7,450 nucleotides of DNA from Bacteroidota bacterium (GCA_003485825.1 DNHN01000367.1:1-7450), one strand, 5' to 3'. Positions 1 to 7,132 are shown, counted from the stretch's first letter. The notes: generated by a model not told the origin, from the sequence alone. Translations and numbers: made by a program.

Positions 1-253
1 TTCTTTTCTTGTGTCTTCCGCCTTCAAAAGGAGTTTTTAAAAAAACTTCTACTATTTTAATTGCGTCCTTTTCATTAATAAATCTCGCGGGCAAAGCCAA
101 GGCATTTGCGTTGTTGTGTAATCTTGCTAGTTCTGCAATTTCAGTGCTCCAGCACAGGGCGCAACGAATATCTTTGTGTTTGTTTGCGGACATTTGTATA
201 CCGTTTCCAGATCCACATATTAGAACTATTTTTTCACACTTTTCTTTTTTATA
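1..253 (-). pseudogene. rpiB: Ribose-5-phosphate isomerase B, C-terminal half only (5' truncated; runs off the left edge)
   Basis: Reading leftward from about position 250, the minus strand encodes a clear RpiB/LacAB-family C-terminal half. It contains IVLICGSGNG with the catalytic cysteine, then SANKHKDIRCALCW, ARLHNNAN with the conserved histidine, LPARF and the FEGGRH signature. RpiB interconverts ribose 5-phosphate and ribulose 5-phosphate in the non-oxidative pentose phosphate pathway. Family members are about 145-150 residues and begin with a strand carrying an Asp-His (SDHAG-like) phosphate-binding motif. Here the first 60 or so residues are absent. Upstream of KCEKIV the frame continues into unrelated low-complexity residues and meets a stop at 314-316, with no ATG. 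A TTG at 266-268 is the only near start and would not restore the missing half. The last residues lie beyond the left edge. The identity is secure. That it is a dead remnant is inferred, because an assembly joint would look the same. Confidence 0.82.
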
Positions 254-262
254 AAAAGAAGA
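240..262. other. Probable junction joining two 5'-truncated divergent genes
   Basis: RpiB-like coding on the minus strand stops being recognisable at about 242-256. The plus-strand thioredoxin-domain reading frame is coding-like from about the same place rightward. Both genes have their 5' ends here and both lack their N-terminal parts. A single deletion removing the intergenic region and the 5' parts of two divergent genes would produce this arrangement, and so would a chimeric assembly. No direct repeat or transposon end is evident at the joint, which sits in an A/T run. The exact breakpoint cannot be placed by eye. Confidence 0.5.
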
Positions 263-1161
263 ATACAAATTTTGAATATTTTCAAAACATAAATTCTCCG
301 TACACTTATTATTTTAAAAACAATGTTTTTTATAGTATAAAGGGAAACGGAGACTCTACAGCTTATTCTCAAAAGCCATTTTCATTTGATAAGTCACATT
401 CTTCTAGTTTGTATTTTGTATTGGGTAGAATCCCTACTAAGAAAAAAGGAGATTTTTCAATTTTTCGATATACAAAACCAAAGGTGGTAGTAGAGAGTAA
501 CGATACGATGGTTATAAGTCAAATTGATCGTAAATATGGTGGTACTAGATACCTCTATTTTAGTAAAAAGGACTACCGTATTTATAGATTTGAGAAGAAA
601 AACAATGATACAGACAGACCAGATTCCTACTTTAATTTTGAAATAGCATATTTTCAGAAAGACAGACTGGATAGCTTGAACCGTGAATATAAGCTTGGAC
701 AATATTATGAGTCCAAAATAAAGGCAGAAGAGAAAGAATTGGAAGTCGTGAAAAGCACTGTTTTTGACTCTATTTGTTTATTAGGTAACCCAGCAACTAA
801 GACTTACGGTAATAAGTTCGTCTTATTTGATTATTGGTATCTTGGATGTTCTCCTTGTATTCAGATGATGCCCTTTATGAATGAGCTTAATAATCGGATT
901 GATACTTCTAAAGTGACGATCATAGGGGTTAACATGGTAAATGACAAAGATGATATATTAAGGTATAAAAATCAACGAGGATATGATTGGGTTCAGTTGG
1001 ATAAGTCTAAAACCAAACCCCTACACGATTTAAATTCACATCCTCAGCTAATATTAGTTGACAAAAACATGAAGGATGTAAAAGTATTTAAGGGATATGG
1101 AAAAGGGGTTTCTGACTTGGAAATAAAACTGTATTTGAAGTCAATGAACTTGCTGAAGTAA
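250..1161 (+). CDS. TlpA-like thioredoxin-domain protein, apparently missing its N terminus
   Basis: The C-terminal third is a thioredoxin-fold domain of the TlpA/AhpC-TSA type. A strand (KFVLFDYWYLG) leads into the redox motif C-S-P-C, with cysteines at bases 847-849 and 856-858, and the cis-proline is in SHPQLILVDK near base 1042. Such proteins usually act in the periplasm or on the outer membrane as thiol-disulfide reductants. The roughly 170 residues before it are rich in Tyr, Phe and Lys and look like the beta-rich N-terminal domain seen in Bacteroidota thioredoxin-like lipoproteins; I cannot name that domain. No signal peptide or lipobox is visible. The frame is open through the antisense of rpiB, the first in-frame ATG is only at 508, and a TTG lies at 409, so the true start appears lost at the junction near 250. 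The start given is the approximate limit of plausible coding. The gene is visibly AT-rich and ends 2 bases from the convergent neighbour, with no terminator between them. Confidence 0.72.
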   Translation, partial: YKKKNTNFEYFQNINSPYTYYFKNNVFYSIKGNGDSTAYSQKPFSFDKSHSSSLYFVLGRIPTKKKGDFSIFRYTKPKVVVESNDTMVISQIDRKYGGTRYLYFSKKDYRIYRFEKKNNDTDRPDSYFNFEIAYFQKDRLDSLNREYKLGQYYESKIKAEEKELEVVKSTVFDSICLLGNPATKTYGNKFVLFDYWYLGCSPCIQMMPFMNELNNRIDTSKVTIIGVNMVNDKDDILRYKNQRGYDWVQLDKSKTKPLHDLNSHPQLILVDKNMKDVKVFKGYGKGVSDLEIKLYLKSMNLLK

Positions 1162-1163
1162 TC

Positions 1164-1862
1164 TTAATTAATAACAAACGCCTTCTTAGCTTTCACCAAT
1201 TCTCCTAAAAACTCAGGACTTTCTTCTAGCTTATTGCCTACCACCACAACATCTGCTCCTGCTTGGAATACCGCTTCGGCATCTGCTTGACTGGTGATAC
1301 CTCCACCCACTATCACAGGTGTATCTACTTCGTTTTTCACAGCTCCTATTAGTTTGGGTGATGCATATTGGTTAGCCCCGCTTCCACAGTCTAAGTAGAT
1401 CAGCTGCTGACCCAGTTGCACTCCTGCTAGTGCAGTTGCGGCAGCTATTCCAGGTTTATCTTGAGGGATAGGTGTGGTCCCACTGATGTAGGAGACGGTA
1501 GTAGTCCTTCCTCCATCTATGAGTATATATCCAGTAGAGAGTATTTCCAGACCAGATCTTTTAAGCTTATGAGCAGACTCTACGTGTCTTCCTATGAGTA
1601 AATCAGAATTTCGCCCACTGATAAGACTTAGTAGCAAAATAGCATCTGCAGTATCATCTATCTGATTTGGGCTGCCTGGGAATATGATTAATGGCTTTTG
1701 AGTACGTTTTTTTAACCCCTCCAGACATGTTTTCATACTTCCGTCGGTTACTAAGCTCCCTCCCACAAAAATAAAATCAACTTGATCAAAGCTTGGATTA
1801 AAAACAAGCTTATCTATCTGGTTTTCAGATGCTTTGTCTGGGTCTATGAGCACGGCTACCAT
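1164..1862 (-). CDS. Geranylgeranylglyceryl/heptaprenylglyceryl phosphate synthase (PcrB/GGGPS family)
   Basis: This TIM-barrel prenyltransferase transfers a long prenyl chain from its diphosphate to the C3 hydroxyl of glycerol 1-phosphate, the first committed step of archaeal-type ether lipid synthesis. In Bacteroidota the physiological role is not settled. Family signatures in order, from the ATG at 1862, are AVLIDPDK (residues 3-10), FVGGSLVTDG (32-41), IIFPGSPNQI (59-68), LLSLISGRN (77-85), a TGYILIDGG block (110-118), TTPIPQDKPGIAAATALAG (129-147), YLDCGSGA (156-163) and the phosphate-binding IVGGGI (184-189) and VVVVGN (205-210). The 232 residues are slightly short. Family members normally have about 15-20 residues before the LIDPDK strand, and here the open frame upstream encodes a fitting ILHKISSLSAANQKM. 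Translation therefore probably begins at a non-ATG codon, for example ATT at 1902-1904 or 1908-1910, or CTG at 1881-1883. The gene is divergent from nrdJ. Confidence 0.92.
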   Translation of the reverse strand: MVAVLIDPDKASENQIDKLVFNPSFDQVDFIFVGGSLVTDGSMKTCLEGLKKRTQKPLIIFPGSPNQIDDTADAILLLSLISGRNSDLLIGRHVESAHKLKRSGLEILSTGYILIDGGRTTTVSYISGTTPIPQDKPGIAAATALAGVQLGQQLIYLDCGSGANQYASPKLIGAVKNEVDTPVIVGGGITSQADAEAVFQAGADVVVVGNKLEESPEFLGELVKAKKAFVIN

Positions 1863-1901
1863 CTTTTGGTTGGCGGCTGACAGGGACGATATTTTATGTA
1901 A

Positions 1902-1922
1902 AATGCTAATAGTCTTAGTATT
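1902..1922. promoter_or_regulatory. 21-bp imperfect palindrome, possible operator
   Basis: AATGCTAA (1902-1909) and TTAGTATT (1915-1922) form an inverted repeat with a 5-base spacer, pairing at 7 of 8 positions (the exception is a G-T pair). It lies between the divergent GGGP synthase and nrdJ genes, where a regulator site would be expected. It does not resemble the NrdR box. If the GGGP synthase starts at an ATT at 1902-1910, the repeat overlaps that start. Short AT-rich repeats also arise by chance, so confidence is low. Confidence 0.22.
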
Positions 1923-1928
1923 GTGAAA

Positions 1929-1948
1929 ATTGTCGTTTTGTGGACAAT
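1929..1948. repeat. Short inverted repeat between divergent genes
   Basis: ATTGTC (1929-1934) and GACAAT (1943-1948) are perfect 6-base arms around an 8-base spacer, in the same gap as the palindrome at 1902-1922. It could be a regulator half-site pair or a weak hairpin. No known motif is recognised. Confidence 0.2.
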
Positions 1949-2044
1949 AAATTCTAGTTAAAGCTTTAAATTTTAGTGTGATTTTATCTTATCAACATCG
2001 CAAATCTCTTAAAAAAAGGGCAACCGAAAAAGTTTATTGTTCAT

Positions 2045-2151
2045 GTGTGGAAAACACCGACTAAAAGTTGGGGTATCCTGTGTGTACTTTTGAGCCAAAA
2101 CCCACTGTAAATTTTTAGAGAAGTTTAACGGTCGAGTGGGTTTCTTTTTTT
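2045..2151 (+). promoter_or_regulatory. Putative structured 5' leader RNA of nrdJ (attenuator or riboswitch candidate)
   Basis: The last roughly 110 bases before nrdJ hold consecutive possible hairpins. GTGT/ACAC (2045-2048 with 2054-2057) encloses a GGAAA loop. A longer arm pairs AAAAGT (2063-2068) with ACTTTT (2086-2091), extendable by a U-G pair or by two pairs past a bulged G. The final stem is the terminator-like hairpin listed separately. Alternatives compete with these: CCGAC (2057-2061) can pair with GTTGG (2067-2071), and GGGT (2071-2074) can pair with ACCC (2100-2103) inside the 5' arm of the terminator stem. Mutually exclusive pairings in front of a terminator are what a transcription-attenuating leader would show. 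Because NrdJ needs adenosylcobalamin, a cobalamin riboswitch was considered. CCCACTGTAA (2101-2110) resembles part of its core, but I find no B12-box-like segment after it. The ligand and function are unknown. Confidence 0.4.
2098..2151 (+). terminator. Terminator-like hairpin in the nrdJ leader
   Basis: AAACCCACT (2098-2106) pairs perfectly with AGTGGGTTT (2135-2143), a 9-bp stem closing a 28-base loop. It is followed by one C and then seven T (2145-2151). The layout is that of an intrinsic terminator, but it stands 28 bases before the nrdJ ATG rather than after a gene. Nothing upstream on this strand within about 900 bases needs a terminator, because the neighbour reads away, so premature termination of nrdJ transcripts is the natural reading. 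The long loop makes it weaker than a classic terminator. Confidence 0.5.
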
Positions 2152-2179
2152 ATACAACGAATAACTAAAACCTGAAACA

Positions 2180-5100
2180 ATGAACATGAAGCCACAGTAC
2201 AAAAAGAACGCACTTAAATTTAAGCGTTTTAACACCAAGGATGGAGTAGCAGCCACCGATCTTTACAACTACGAATACAGAACATCAGTAATTAAAAACC
2301 CCGCTGGTGATGACGTATTTAAAATGGATAATGTGGAAGTGCCAGCAGATTGGTCACAAGTAGCTACAGATATCCTTGCTCAAAAATATTTTAGAAAAGC
2401 AGGTGTACCGCAGCCAGACGGTACTACCGGATCGGAAACATCTGTGAAACAAGTGGCGCATAGATTAGCAGATTGTTGGAAGACTTGGGGAGAGCGCTAC
2501 GGATACTTTGCATCTAAAAAAGATGCGCAAGTATTTTATGATGAGTTAGTATACAGCATACTGGGTCAGATGGCTGCACCAAATAGTCCTCAGTGGTTTA
2601 ATACAGGTTTACACAATACATACGGCATCACTGGTAAAGCTCAGGGTCACTCGTATTCTGATCACGAAACTGGTGAAGTAATGAAATCTACTTCAGCATA
2701 TGAAAGACCTCAACCACACGCATGTTTTATCTTGTCTGTAGATGATGATTTAGTAAATGAAGGCGGTATCATGGACCTTTGGGTGCGTGAGGCTCGTATC
2801 TTCAAATATGGTTCCGGTGTAGGTACAAACTTCTCTAGTATACGTGGTGCTAACGAAAAATTAAGCGGTGGCGGAAATTCTTCAGGCCTTATGAGCTTCT
2901 TGAAAATAGGAGACAGAGCGGCTGGAGCTATTAAGTCAGGCGGTACTACACGTAGAGCTGCTAAAATGGTATGCCTAGACTTAGATCACCCAGAGATTTT
3001 ATCGTTTATCAACTGGAAAAAAGATGAAGAGAAAAAAGTTAAAGCATTAATAGATGCTGGATATGATTCTGGATACGAAGGAGAAGCTTATGCTACGGTA
3101 TCCGGCCAAAACTCAAACAACTCTGTACGTATACCTAACAAGTTTTTTGAAGCGCTTAAGAATGATGGTGAGTGGGAGCTAATCTCTAGAACCAACGGCA
3201 AGCCGATAAGTACGGTGTCTGCAAGCAAAGTATGGGATGATATCTCATTTGCAGCGTGGGCGTGTGCAGATCCAGGAGTACAGTACGATACTACTATAAA
3301 TGAATGGCACACATGCCCAGAAGGTGGAAGAATCAATGCTTCTAACCCTTGTTCTGAGTACATGTTCCTAGATAATACAGCGTGTAACCTAGCATCATTA
3401 AACCTAAGAAAATACTTCAACGAAGAAACCAAAGAGTTTGACGTAGAAGCAATAGAGTATGCATCTAGACTGTGGACAGTAGTACTAGAGATATCTGTAC
3501 TTATGGCTCAGTTCCCAAGTGAGGAAGTAGCTAGATTATCTTACCAATACAGAACATTAGGCTTAGGATATGCTAACCTTGGTTCAGTACTTATGGTAAG
3601 CGGTATTCCTTATGATAGTCCAGAGGCTTTTGCTATTTGCGGTGCTGTTACAGCTATACTAACAGGTACTTCATATGCTACATCTGCAGAGATGGCTAGT
3701 TTTATGGGTGCCTTTGATCAATACGAAAAGAATAAAGAACATATGCTACGTGTGATGAAAAATCACAGATACGCAGCGTACAATCTAGATGAGTATGATG
3801 GACTAAGCATTAAGCCAGTAGGGATTGACCCAGCATACTGCCCAGAATATTTATTGAGCCCAGCTACAGGAGCTTGGGATAAAGCAGTACAGTGGGGAGA
3901 GAAATACGGATACCGTAATGCTCAAACGACTGTAATAGCTCCTACAGGTACTATCGGTCTAGTAATGGATTGTGATACTACAGGCATAGAGCCAGACTTC
4001 GCGCTTGTGAAGTTTAAAAAACTATCAGGTGGTGGATACTTTAAAATAGTAAACCAATCTGTGCCATTAGCCTTAGAGACATTAGGGTACTCAGCTACTG
4101 AAGTTGAAGAAATAGTAAACTATGCTAAAGGTCATGCTACGTTAAAGGGTGCTCCTGCTGTGAACCATGAAACGTTACTAGCAAAAGGATTCACTATGGA
4201 TGACTTAGCTAAAGTAGAAAGCGGTCTTTTATCTGCGTTCGAAATTAGCTTTGCATTTAATCACTGGGTGTTAGGAGAAGAAGCGATGAATAGATTAGGC
4301 TTCACTTCTGAGCAGTACGAAGCAGATGGATTTAACCTACTAAGAGCACTTGGATTTAGCAAAAAAGATATCTCCTTAGCAAATGACTACGTATGTGGTA
4401 CGATGACTGTGGAGGGTGCACCAAATCTTAAAGATGAGCATTTACCAATTTTTGACTGTGCGAATAAGTGCGGTGAAAAAGGAGAAAGATACATACACGC
4501 ACACGGTCACATTAAAATGATGGCTGCAGCACAACCATTCTTGTCAGGAGCTATCTCTAAGACGATTAATCTTCCAAACGAAGCAACTGAAGAGGATATA
4601 AAATCATGCTATCAGTTAAGCTGGGAGTTAGGAACTAAGGCAAATGCACTGTACAGAGACGGCTCTAAGCTATCACAACCACTAAGTAATAAGTCTGATG
4701 TGGAAGAAACAGAAGATGACACAATCACTGCAGTGGATAATGCGGTAGGGTCAGCTGGAATACTTAATATCGACGAGCTTACACAAGAGCAAGTACTGGA
4801 AGCAGCTCAAAAAATCTTAGACAACTCTAAGAGTACAGAGTTTATGCGTCAGCTATCAGGCATAGTAGAGCGTAAGAAACTTCCTTGGAAGCGAAGAGGA
4901 TTCACTCAGAAAGCGAAAGTAGGCGGTCAAACACTATTTGTGAGAACAGGTGAGTACAATGACGGAACACTCGGTGAGATATTTATCGATATGCACAGAG
5001 AAGGTGCTACTTTCAGATCATTAATGAATTGCTTCTCTATAGCAGTTTCTATTGGTCTACAGTATGGTGTACCTTTAGATGAGTATGTTAGCAAGTTTAC

Positions 5101-5500
5101 GTTTACTCGCTTTGAGCCAAGCGGAATGGTAGAGGGTCATCCAAATATTAAAAACTCTACGTCTATAATAGATTACATATTTAGACTACTTGGGTTTGAG
5201 TACTTAAATAGAACAGATTTAGTACATATCAAGCCAACAAAAGAAGAAGCACAGGACAGTCTTGCAATAGCAAAGGCGAGGAAAGTAGAGGATAATCCTG
5301 CTGCTACTGTTTCTAAAAAGAGCGTTCCAAAAATATCTGAACCTCAGACTGCTACTGCAGGTGCTAAGGCTGCGACACAGCAACCTACAGGGACTGTAGG
5401 AGATGCACTACCATGTACTAACTGCGGAAGTCTAGCACTCGTTAGGAATGGCACGTGTCATCTATGTACAAACTGTGGTACTACTACGGGGTGTAGCTAA
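2180..5500 (+). CDS. nrdJ: Adenosylcobalamin-dependent (class II) ribonucleotide reductase
   Basis: This 1106-residue NrdJ reduces ribonucleotides to deoxyribonucleotides. It forms its thiyl radical from adenosylcobalamin, so it needs neither oxygen nor a small subunit. The N-terminal class II domain covers about residues 10-75 ([20 protein letters not shown]). The barrel carries NPCSE at 389-393, with Cys391 as thiyl-radical cysteine and Glu393 as acid/base. Cys182 (HACF) and Cys402 (TACNLASL) are the active-site redox pair, and the PTGTIG phosphate-binding loop is at 588-593. A TSCPD-like domain spans about 910-1010. An Ala/Thr/Pro-rich linker leads to a tail with cysteines at 1079, 1082, 1093, 1096, 1099 and 1105, likely a zinc site plus the cysteines that re-reduce the active site. 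No ATP cone and no intein are seen, though NrdJ is a frequent intein host. ATG 2180 is chosen as the first ATG; ATG 2186 is also possible. A structured leader precedes the gene and a terminator follows it. Confidence 0.97.
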   Translation: MNMKPQYKKNALKFKRFNTKDGVAATDLYNYEYRTSVIKNPAGDDVFKMDNVEVPADWSQVATDILAQKYFRKAGVPQPDGTTGSETSVKQVAHRLADCWKTWGERYGYFASKKDAQVFYDELVYSILGQMAAPNSPQWFNTGLHNTYGITGKAQGHSYSDHETGEVMKSTSAYERPQPHACFILSVDDDLVNEGGIMDLWVREARIFKYGSGVGTNFSSIRGANEKLSGGGNSSGLMSFLKIGDRAAGAIKSGGTTRRAAKMVCLDLDHPEILSFINWKKDEEKKVKALIDAGYDSGYEGEAYATVSGQNSNNSVRIPNKFFEALKNDGEWELISRTNGKPISTVSASKVWDDISFAAWACADPGVQYDTTINEWHTCPEGGRINASNPCSEYMFLDNTACNLASLNLRKYFNEETKEFDVEAIEYASRLWTVVLEISVLMAQFPSEEVARLSYQYRTLGLGYANLGSVLMVSGIPYDSPEAFAICGAVTAILTGTSYATSAEMASFMGAFDQYEKNKEHMLRVMKNHRYAAYNLDEYDGLSIKPVGIDPAYCPEYLLSPATGAWDKAVQWGEKYGYRNAQTTVIAPTGTIGLVMDCDTTGIEPDFALVKFKKLSGGGYFKIVNQSVPLALETLGYSATEVEEIVNYAKGHATLKGAPAVNHETLLAKGFTMDDLAKVESGLLSAFEISFAFNHWVLGEEAMNRLGFTSEQYEADGFNLLRALGFSKKDISLANDYVCGTMTVEGAPNLKDEHLPIFDCANKCGEKGERYIHAHGHIKMMAAAQPFLSGAISKTINLPNEATEEDIKSCYQLSWELGTKANALYRDGSKLSQPLSNKSDVEETEDDTITAVDNAVGSAGILNIDELTQEQVLEAAQKILDNSKSTEFMRQLSGIVERKKLPWKRRGFTQKAKVGGQTLFVRTGEYNDGTLGEIFIDMHREGATFRSLMNCFSIAVSIGLQYGVPLDEYVSKFTFTRFEPSGMVEGHPNIKNSTSIIDYIFRLLGFEYLNRTDLVHIKPTKEEAQDSLAIAKARKVEDNPAATVSKKSVPKISEPQTATAGAKAATQQPTGTVGDALPCTNCGSLALVRNGTCHLCTNCGTTTGCS

Positions 5501-5521
5501 GTAGTTACTACATAAACTTTT

Positions 5522-5552
5522 AAAAGGGTGTCTTTTAGACATCCTTTTTTTT
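5522..5552 (+). terminator. Intrinsic terminator of nrdJ
   Basis: AAAAGGGTGTC (5522-5532) pairs with GACATCCTTTT (5538-5548), an 11-bp stem including one G-T pair, with the 5-base loop TTTTA. The 3' arm runs into eight consecutive T (5545-5552). It starts 21 bases after the nrdJ stop, so it is the expected transcript end. It also implies that the next gene has its own promoter. Confidence 0.85.
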
Positions 5553-5570
5553 GTACTAAAAGTTGCACTA

Positions 5571-6038
5571 ATGTTAGTAAGTGTGGATAAATTTTGTGTT
5601 TCAATAAATTATGCCTTAATTTGTTTTCAATATTACTACTACTTACTACTGCAACTTATGCCTAGCGTTTACGCGGATATAAAACAAGATTTGGAAGTAA
5701 AAGATGATCGTCTTTTGCTTAAGCATAGTCCTTTCTGTGGGGTATTGGTAAAGTATGAAGATGAGACAAGACACGAGCGTAATTATACCAACGGAAAACT
5801 CCACGGCTTACAAAAATCATACTATAAGAATGGCCAATTGAGTGCTATTACTTTATACACCAACGGTGAGCCTAATGGCCGAAAGATAGAGTACTTTGAC
5901 TGCGGCTCAAAAAAGCTAAATGCCAACTATACGGATGGAGAATTGGATGGTATATCTGAAGAGTGGAGTCCAGACGGTATCTTGATTACGCGAAAAACCT
6001 ACTACAAGGGTAAGCTCATAGCCATCAAAAGTAACTAA
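5571..6038 (+). CDS. Small MORN-repeat protein, possibly exported
   Basis: The C-terminal half contains three tandem 24-residue units of the MORN_2 type: Y72-L95, Y96-N119 and Y120-T143 in numbering from 5571. Each opens with Y-T-(N/D)-G-(K/E) and has a later aromatic/NG or DG turn; a partial fourth (YYKGKL) follows. MORN_2 units are common in Bacteroidota proteins, mostly of unknown function. Two starts are possible. ATG 5571 gives 155 residues with a hydrophobic, Tyr/Leu-rich stretch (about 14-29) and a plausible signal-peptidase site after VYA (residue 35). ATG 5658 gives 126 residues with no export signal. ATG 5571 is 18 bases after the nrdJ terminator, leaving little room for a promoter, which slightly favours the later start. 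The stop overlaps the 3' end of the convergent DUF3109 gene by 4 bases. No specific role can be assigned. Confidence 0.72.
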   Translation: MLVSVDKFCVSINYALICFQYYYYLLLQLMPSVYADIKQDLEVKDDRLLLKHSPFCGVLVKYEDETRHERNYTNGKLHGLQKSYYKNGQLSAITLYTNGEPNGRKIEYFDCGSKKLNANYTDGELDGISEEWSPDGILITRKTYYKGKLIAIKSN

Positions 6039-6610
6039 GCTTTATTCACGTAGTCTTTTACTGCTTTTTCTAGGTTTGCATACCAATCCTTACCAAACTT
6101 TCTTTCTAATGCGTGCTGAGCAAACTGATAGACTTTAATGTCGTTTTCTTCCCCTTTTACACAAGCATCCACACAGATACTCCACCGGTGGTAGTTGAGG
6201 GCATAAAACTCATTGTACTTGTCTAATCGGATGGGATATAGGTGACAGCTAATGGGCTTCGGAAAACCAAAATCTTTTTTCTGGTTAGCAATTTCCACGG
6301 CACAGTTAAGTATTCCGTCCTTACGCACTACAAATACACATTCCTTATTGGGTTTGCAGGTGGTTACCATCATCTGATCAAATGGATCTTTTTCTGCAAA
6401 ACCGTCTTCAGCCAAGGTTTTTAAACCTGTTGCATCCATTTCTAGCTTTATAGCTTCTAGATTTTTCTCTAGGATAGGAATCTCATCCTCGTCCAATGGA
6501 GCTCCAGCATCACCTTCTATGCAGCATACCCCTTTGCAGGCGGTCACATTGCATGCGAAAGCTTTCTCTACGATGTCCTCAGATATAAGGCAGTTATCTA
6601 CTTTTATCAT
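6035..6610 (-). CDS. DUF3109-family cysteine-rich protein
   Basis: The 191-residue product matches my recollection of the DUF3109 family, common in Bacteroidota. It has eleven cysteines, at 7, 20, 25, 29, 30, 85, 91, 103, 122, 146 and 150. The N-terminal cluster C-x4-C-x3-C-C (20-30), followed by an acidic EDEI stretch, and the later SCHLYPIR and WSICVDAC segments recall the CxxxCxxCC-type putative metal- or Fe-S-binding proteins (YkgJ-like). Metal binding is inferred; no biochemical function is known to me. There is no signal peptide or membrane segment, so it is probably cytoplasmic. Its ATG (6608-6610) shares one base with the purE stop TAA (6610-6612), so translation is probably coupled and the gene is the last of a purK-purE-DUF3109 operon. 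Its stop overlaps the convergent MORN gene by 4 bases, and no terminator is visible between them. Confidence 0.87.
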   Translation of the reverse strand: MIKVDNCLISEDIVEKAFACNVTACKGVCCIEGDAGAPLDEDEIPILEKNLEAIKLEMDATGLKTLAEDGFAEKDPFDQMMVTTCKPNKECVFVVRKDGILNCAVEIANQKKDFGFPKPISCHLYPIRLDKYNEFYALNYHRWSICVDACVKGEENDIKVYQFAQHALERKFGKDWYANLEKAVKDYVNKA

Positions 6611-7122
6611 TACTTGCTTTCTAAGTATGCTTTGTACCCAACCTCTTCTAATCGTTTGGCTTTTTCCAGTACGTTGGTTTCCATGGCTTCGGTGAAGGCT
6701 AGTACGCGTTTCTGAACACTGGTATCATGGGTACCCAGCATTTTGGCTGCCAGTATCCCAGCATTTTTTGCCCCGTTGATAGCCATAGTAGCTACGGGTA
6801 TACCTGGAGGCATTTGCACAATGCTGTAGAGTGAGTCTATACCGCTCATAGTACTCGATTTTATAGGTACTCCTATCACAGGTAGTGGAGTAAGCGAAGC
6901 TACCATGCCCGGTAAATGTGCGGCACCTCCTGCTCCGGCTATGATGCTTTTGTAGCCTTGAGTATGCGCTTTTTTAGCGTATTCATACATTCTATCTGCG
7001 GTGCGGTGTGCGGATACTACGGTGAGGTCAAAAGACACCTCCATCTCTTCTAGCACTTTGGCTGCTTCGGCCATTACCGGTAGGTCTGAGTCAGACCCCA
7101 TTATGATTAGTACATCTGCCAT
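6610..7122 (-). CDS. purE: N5-carboxyaminoimidazole ribonucleotide mutase (PurE, class I)
   Basis: PurE moves the carboxyl group of N5-CAIR from nitrogen to carbon to give CAIR in de novo purine synthesis. The 170-residue length is normal. The motifs are complete: GSDSDLPVM (residues 9-17) binding the substrate phosphate, SAHRT (37-41) with catalytic His39, [11 protein letters not shown] (63-73), GVP (84-86), and [20 protein letters not shown] (92-111), which closes the active site. Presence of purK immediately upstream supports the class I mutase role rather than the animal-type AIR carboxylase. The ATG at 7122 is chosen because [11 protein letters not shown] starts directly at the first beta strand. 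It begins 10 bases after the purK stop, and its own stop overlaps the next start by one base, as expected of an operon. Confidence 0.97.
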   Translation of the reverse strand: MADVLIIMGSDSDLPVMAEAAKVLEEMEVSFDLTVVSAHRTADRMYEYAKKAHTQGYKSIIAGAGGAAHLPGMVASLTPLPVIGVPIKSSTMSGIDSLYSIVQMPPGIPVATMAINGAKNAGILAAKMLGTHDTSVQKRVLAFTEAMETNVLEKAKRLEEVGYKAYLESK

Positions 7123-7132
7123 GGGTTCAAAT

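Noticed and set aside
106..249. Extending the thioredoxin-domain protein upstream to a TTG at 106
   Set aside because: That stretch is antisense to recognisable rpiB sequence and gives Cys/Phe-rich residues unlike a signal peptide, so it is unlikely to be its real N terminus.
9..254. Plus-strand open frame across the left edge
   Set aside because: It is the antisense of the rpiB C-terminal half, whose minus-strand translation matches the family motif by motif.
457..702. Minus-strand open frame inside the thioredoxin-domain gene
   Set aside because: No recognisable protein; the plus strand reads continuously into a real thioredoxin domain here.
1937..1974. Bacteroidota-type promoter for nrdJ (TTTG at 1937-1940, TAAATTTT at 1967-1974)
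   Set aside because: The -7 element misses its final G and the 26-base spacer is longer than the usual 17-23, so it is not listed as a feature.
2041..2144. Canonical cobalamin riboswitch before nrdJ
   Set aside because: CCCACTGTAA resembles part of the core, but I find no B12-box-like segment and the rest of the core layout does not fit. A variant class cannot be excluded by eye.
3088..3432. Minus-strand open frame inside nrdJ
   Set aside because: Shadow of the nrdJ active-site region, which is unambiguous on the plus strand.
2180..5500. Intein within NrdJ
   Set aside because: Conserved reductase blocks follow one another without a splicing-domain insertion; there is no Hint or homing endonuclease motif.
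6242..6424. Small plus-strand open frame inside the DUF3109 gene
   Set aside because: Shadow of a conserved cysteine-rich coding region; no independent support.
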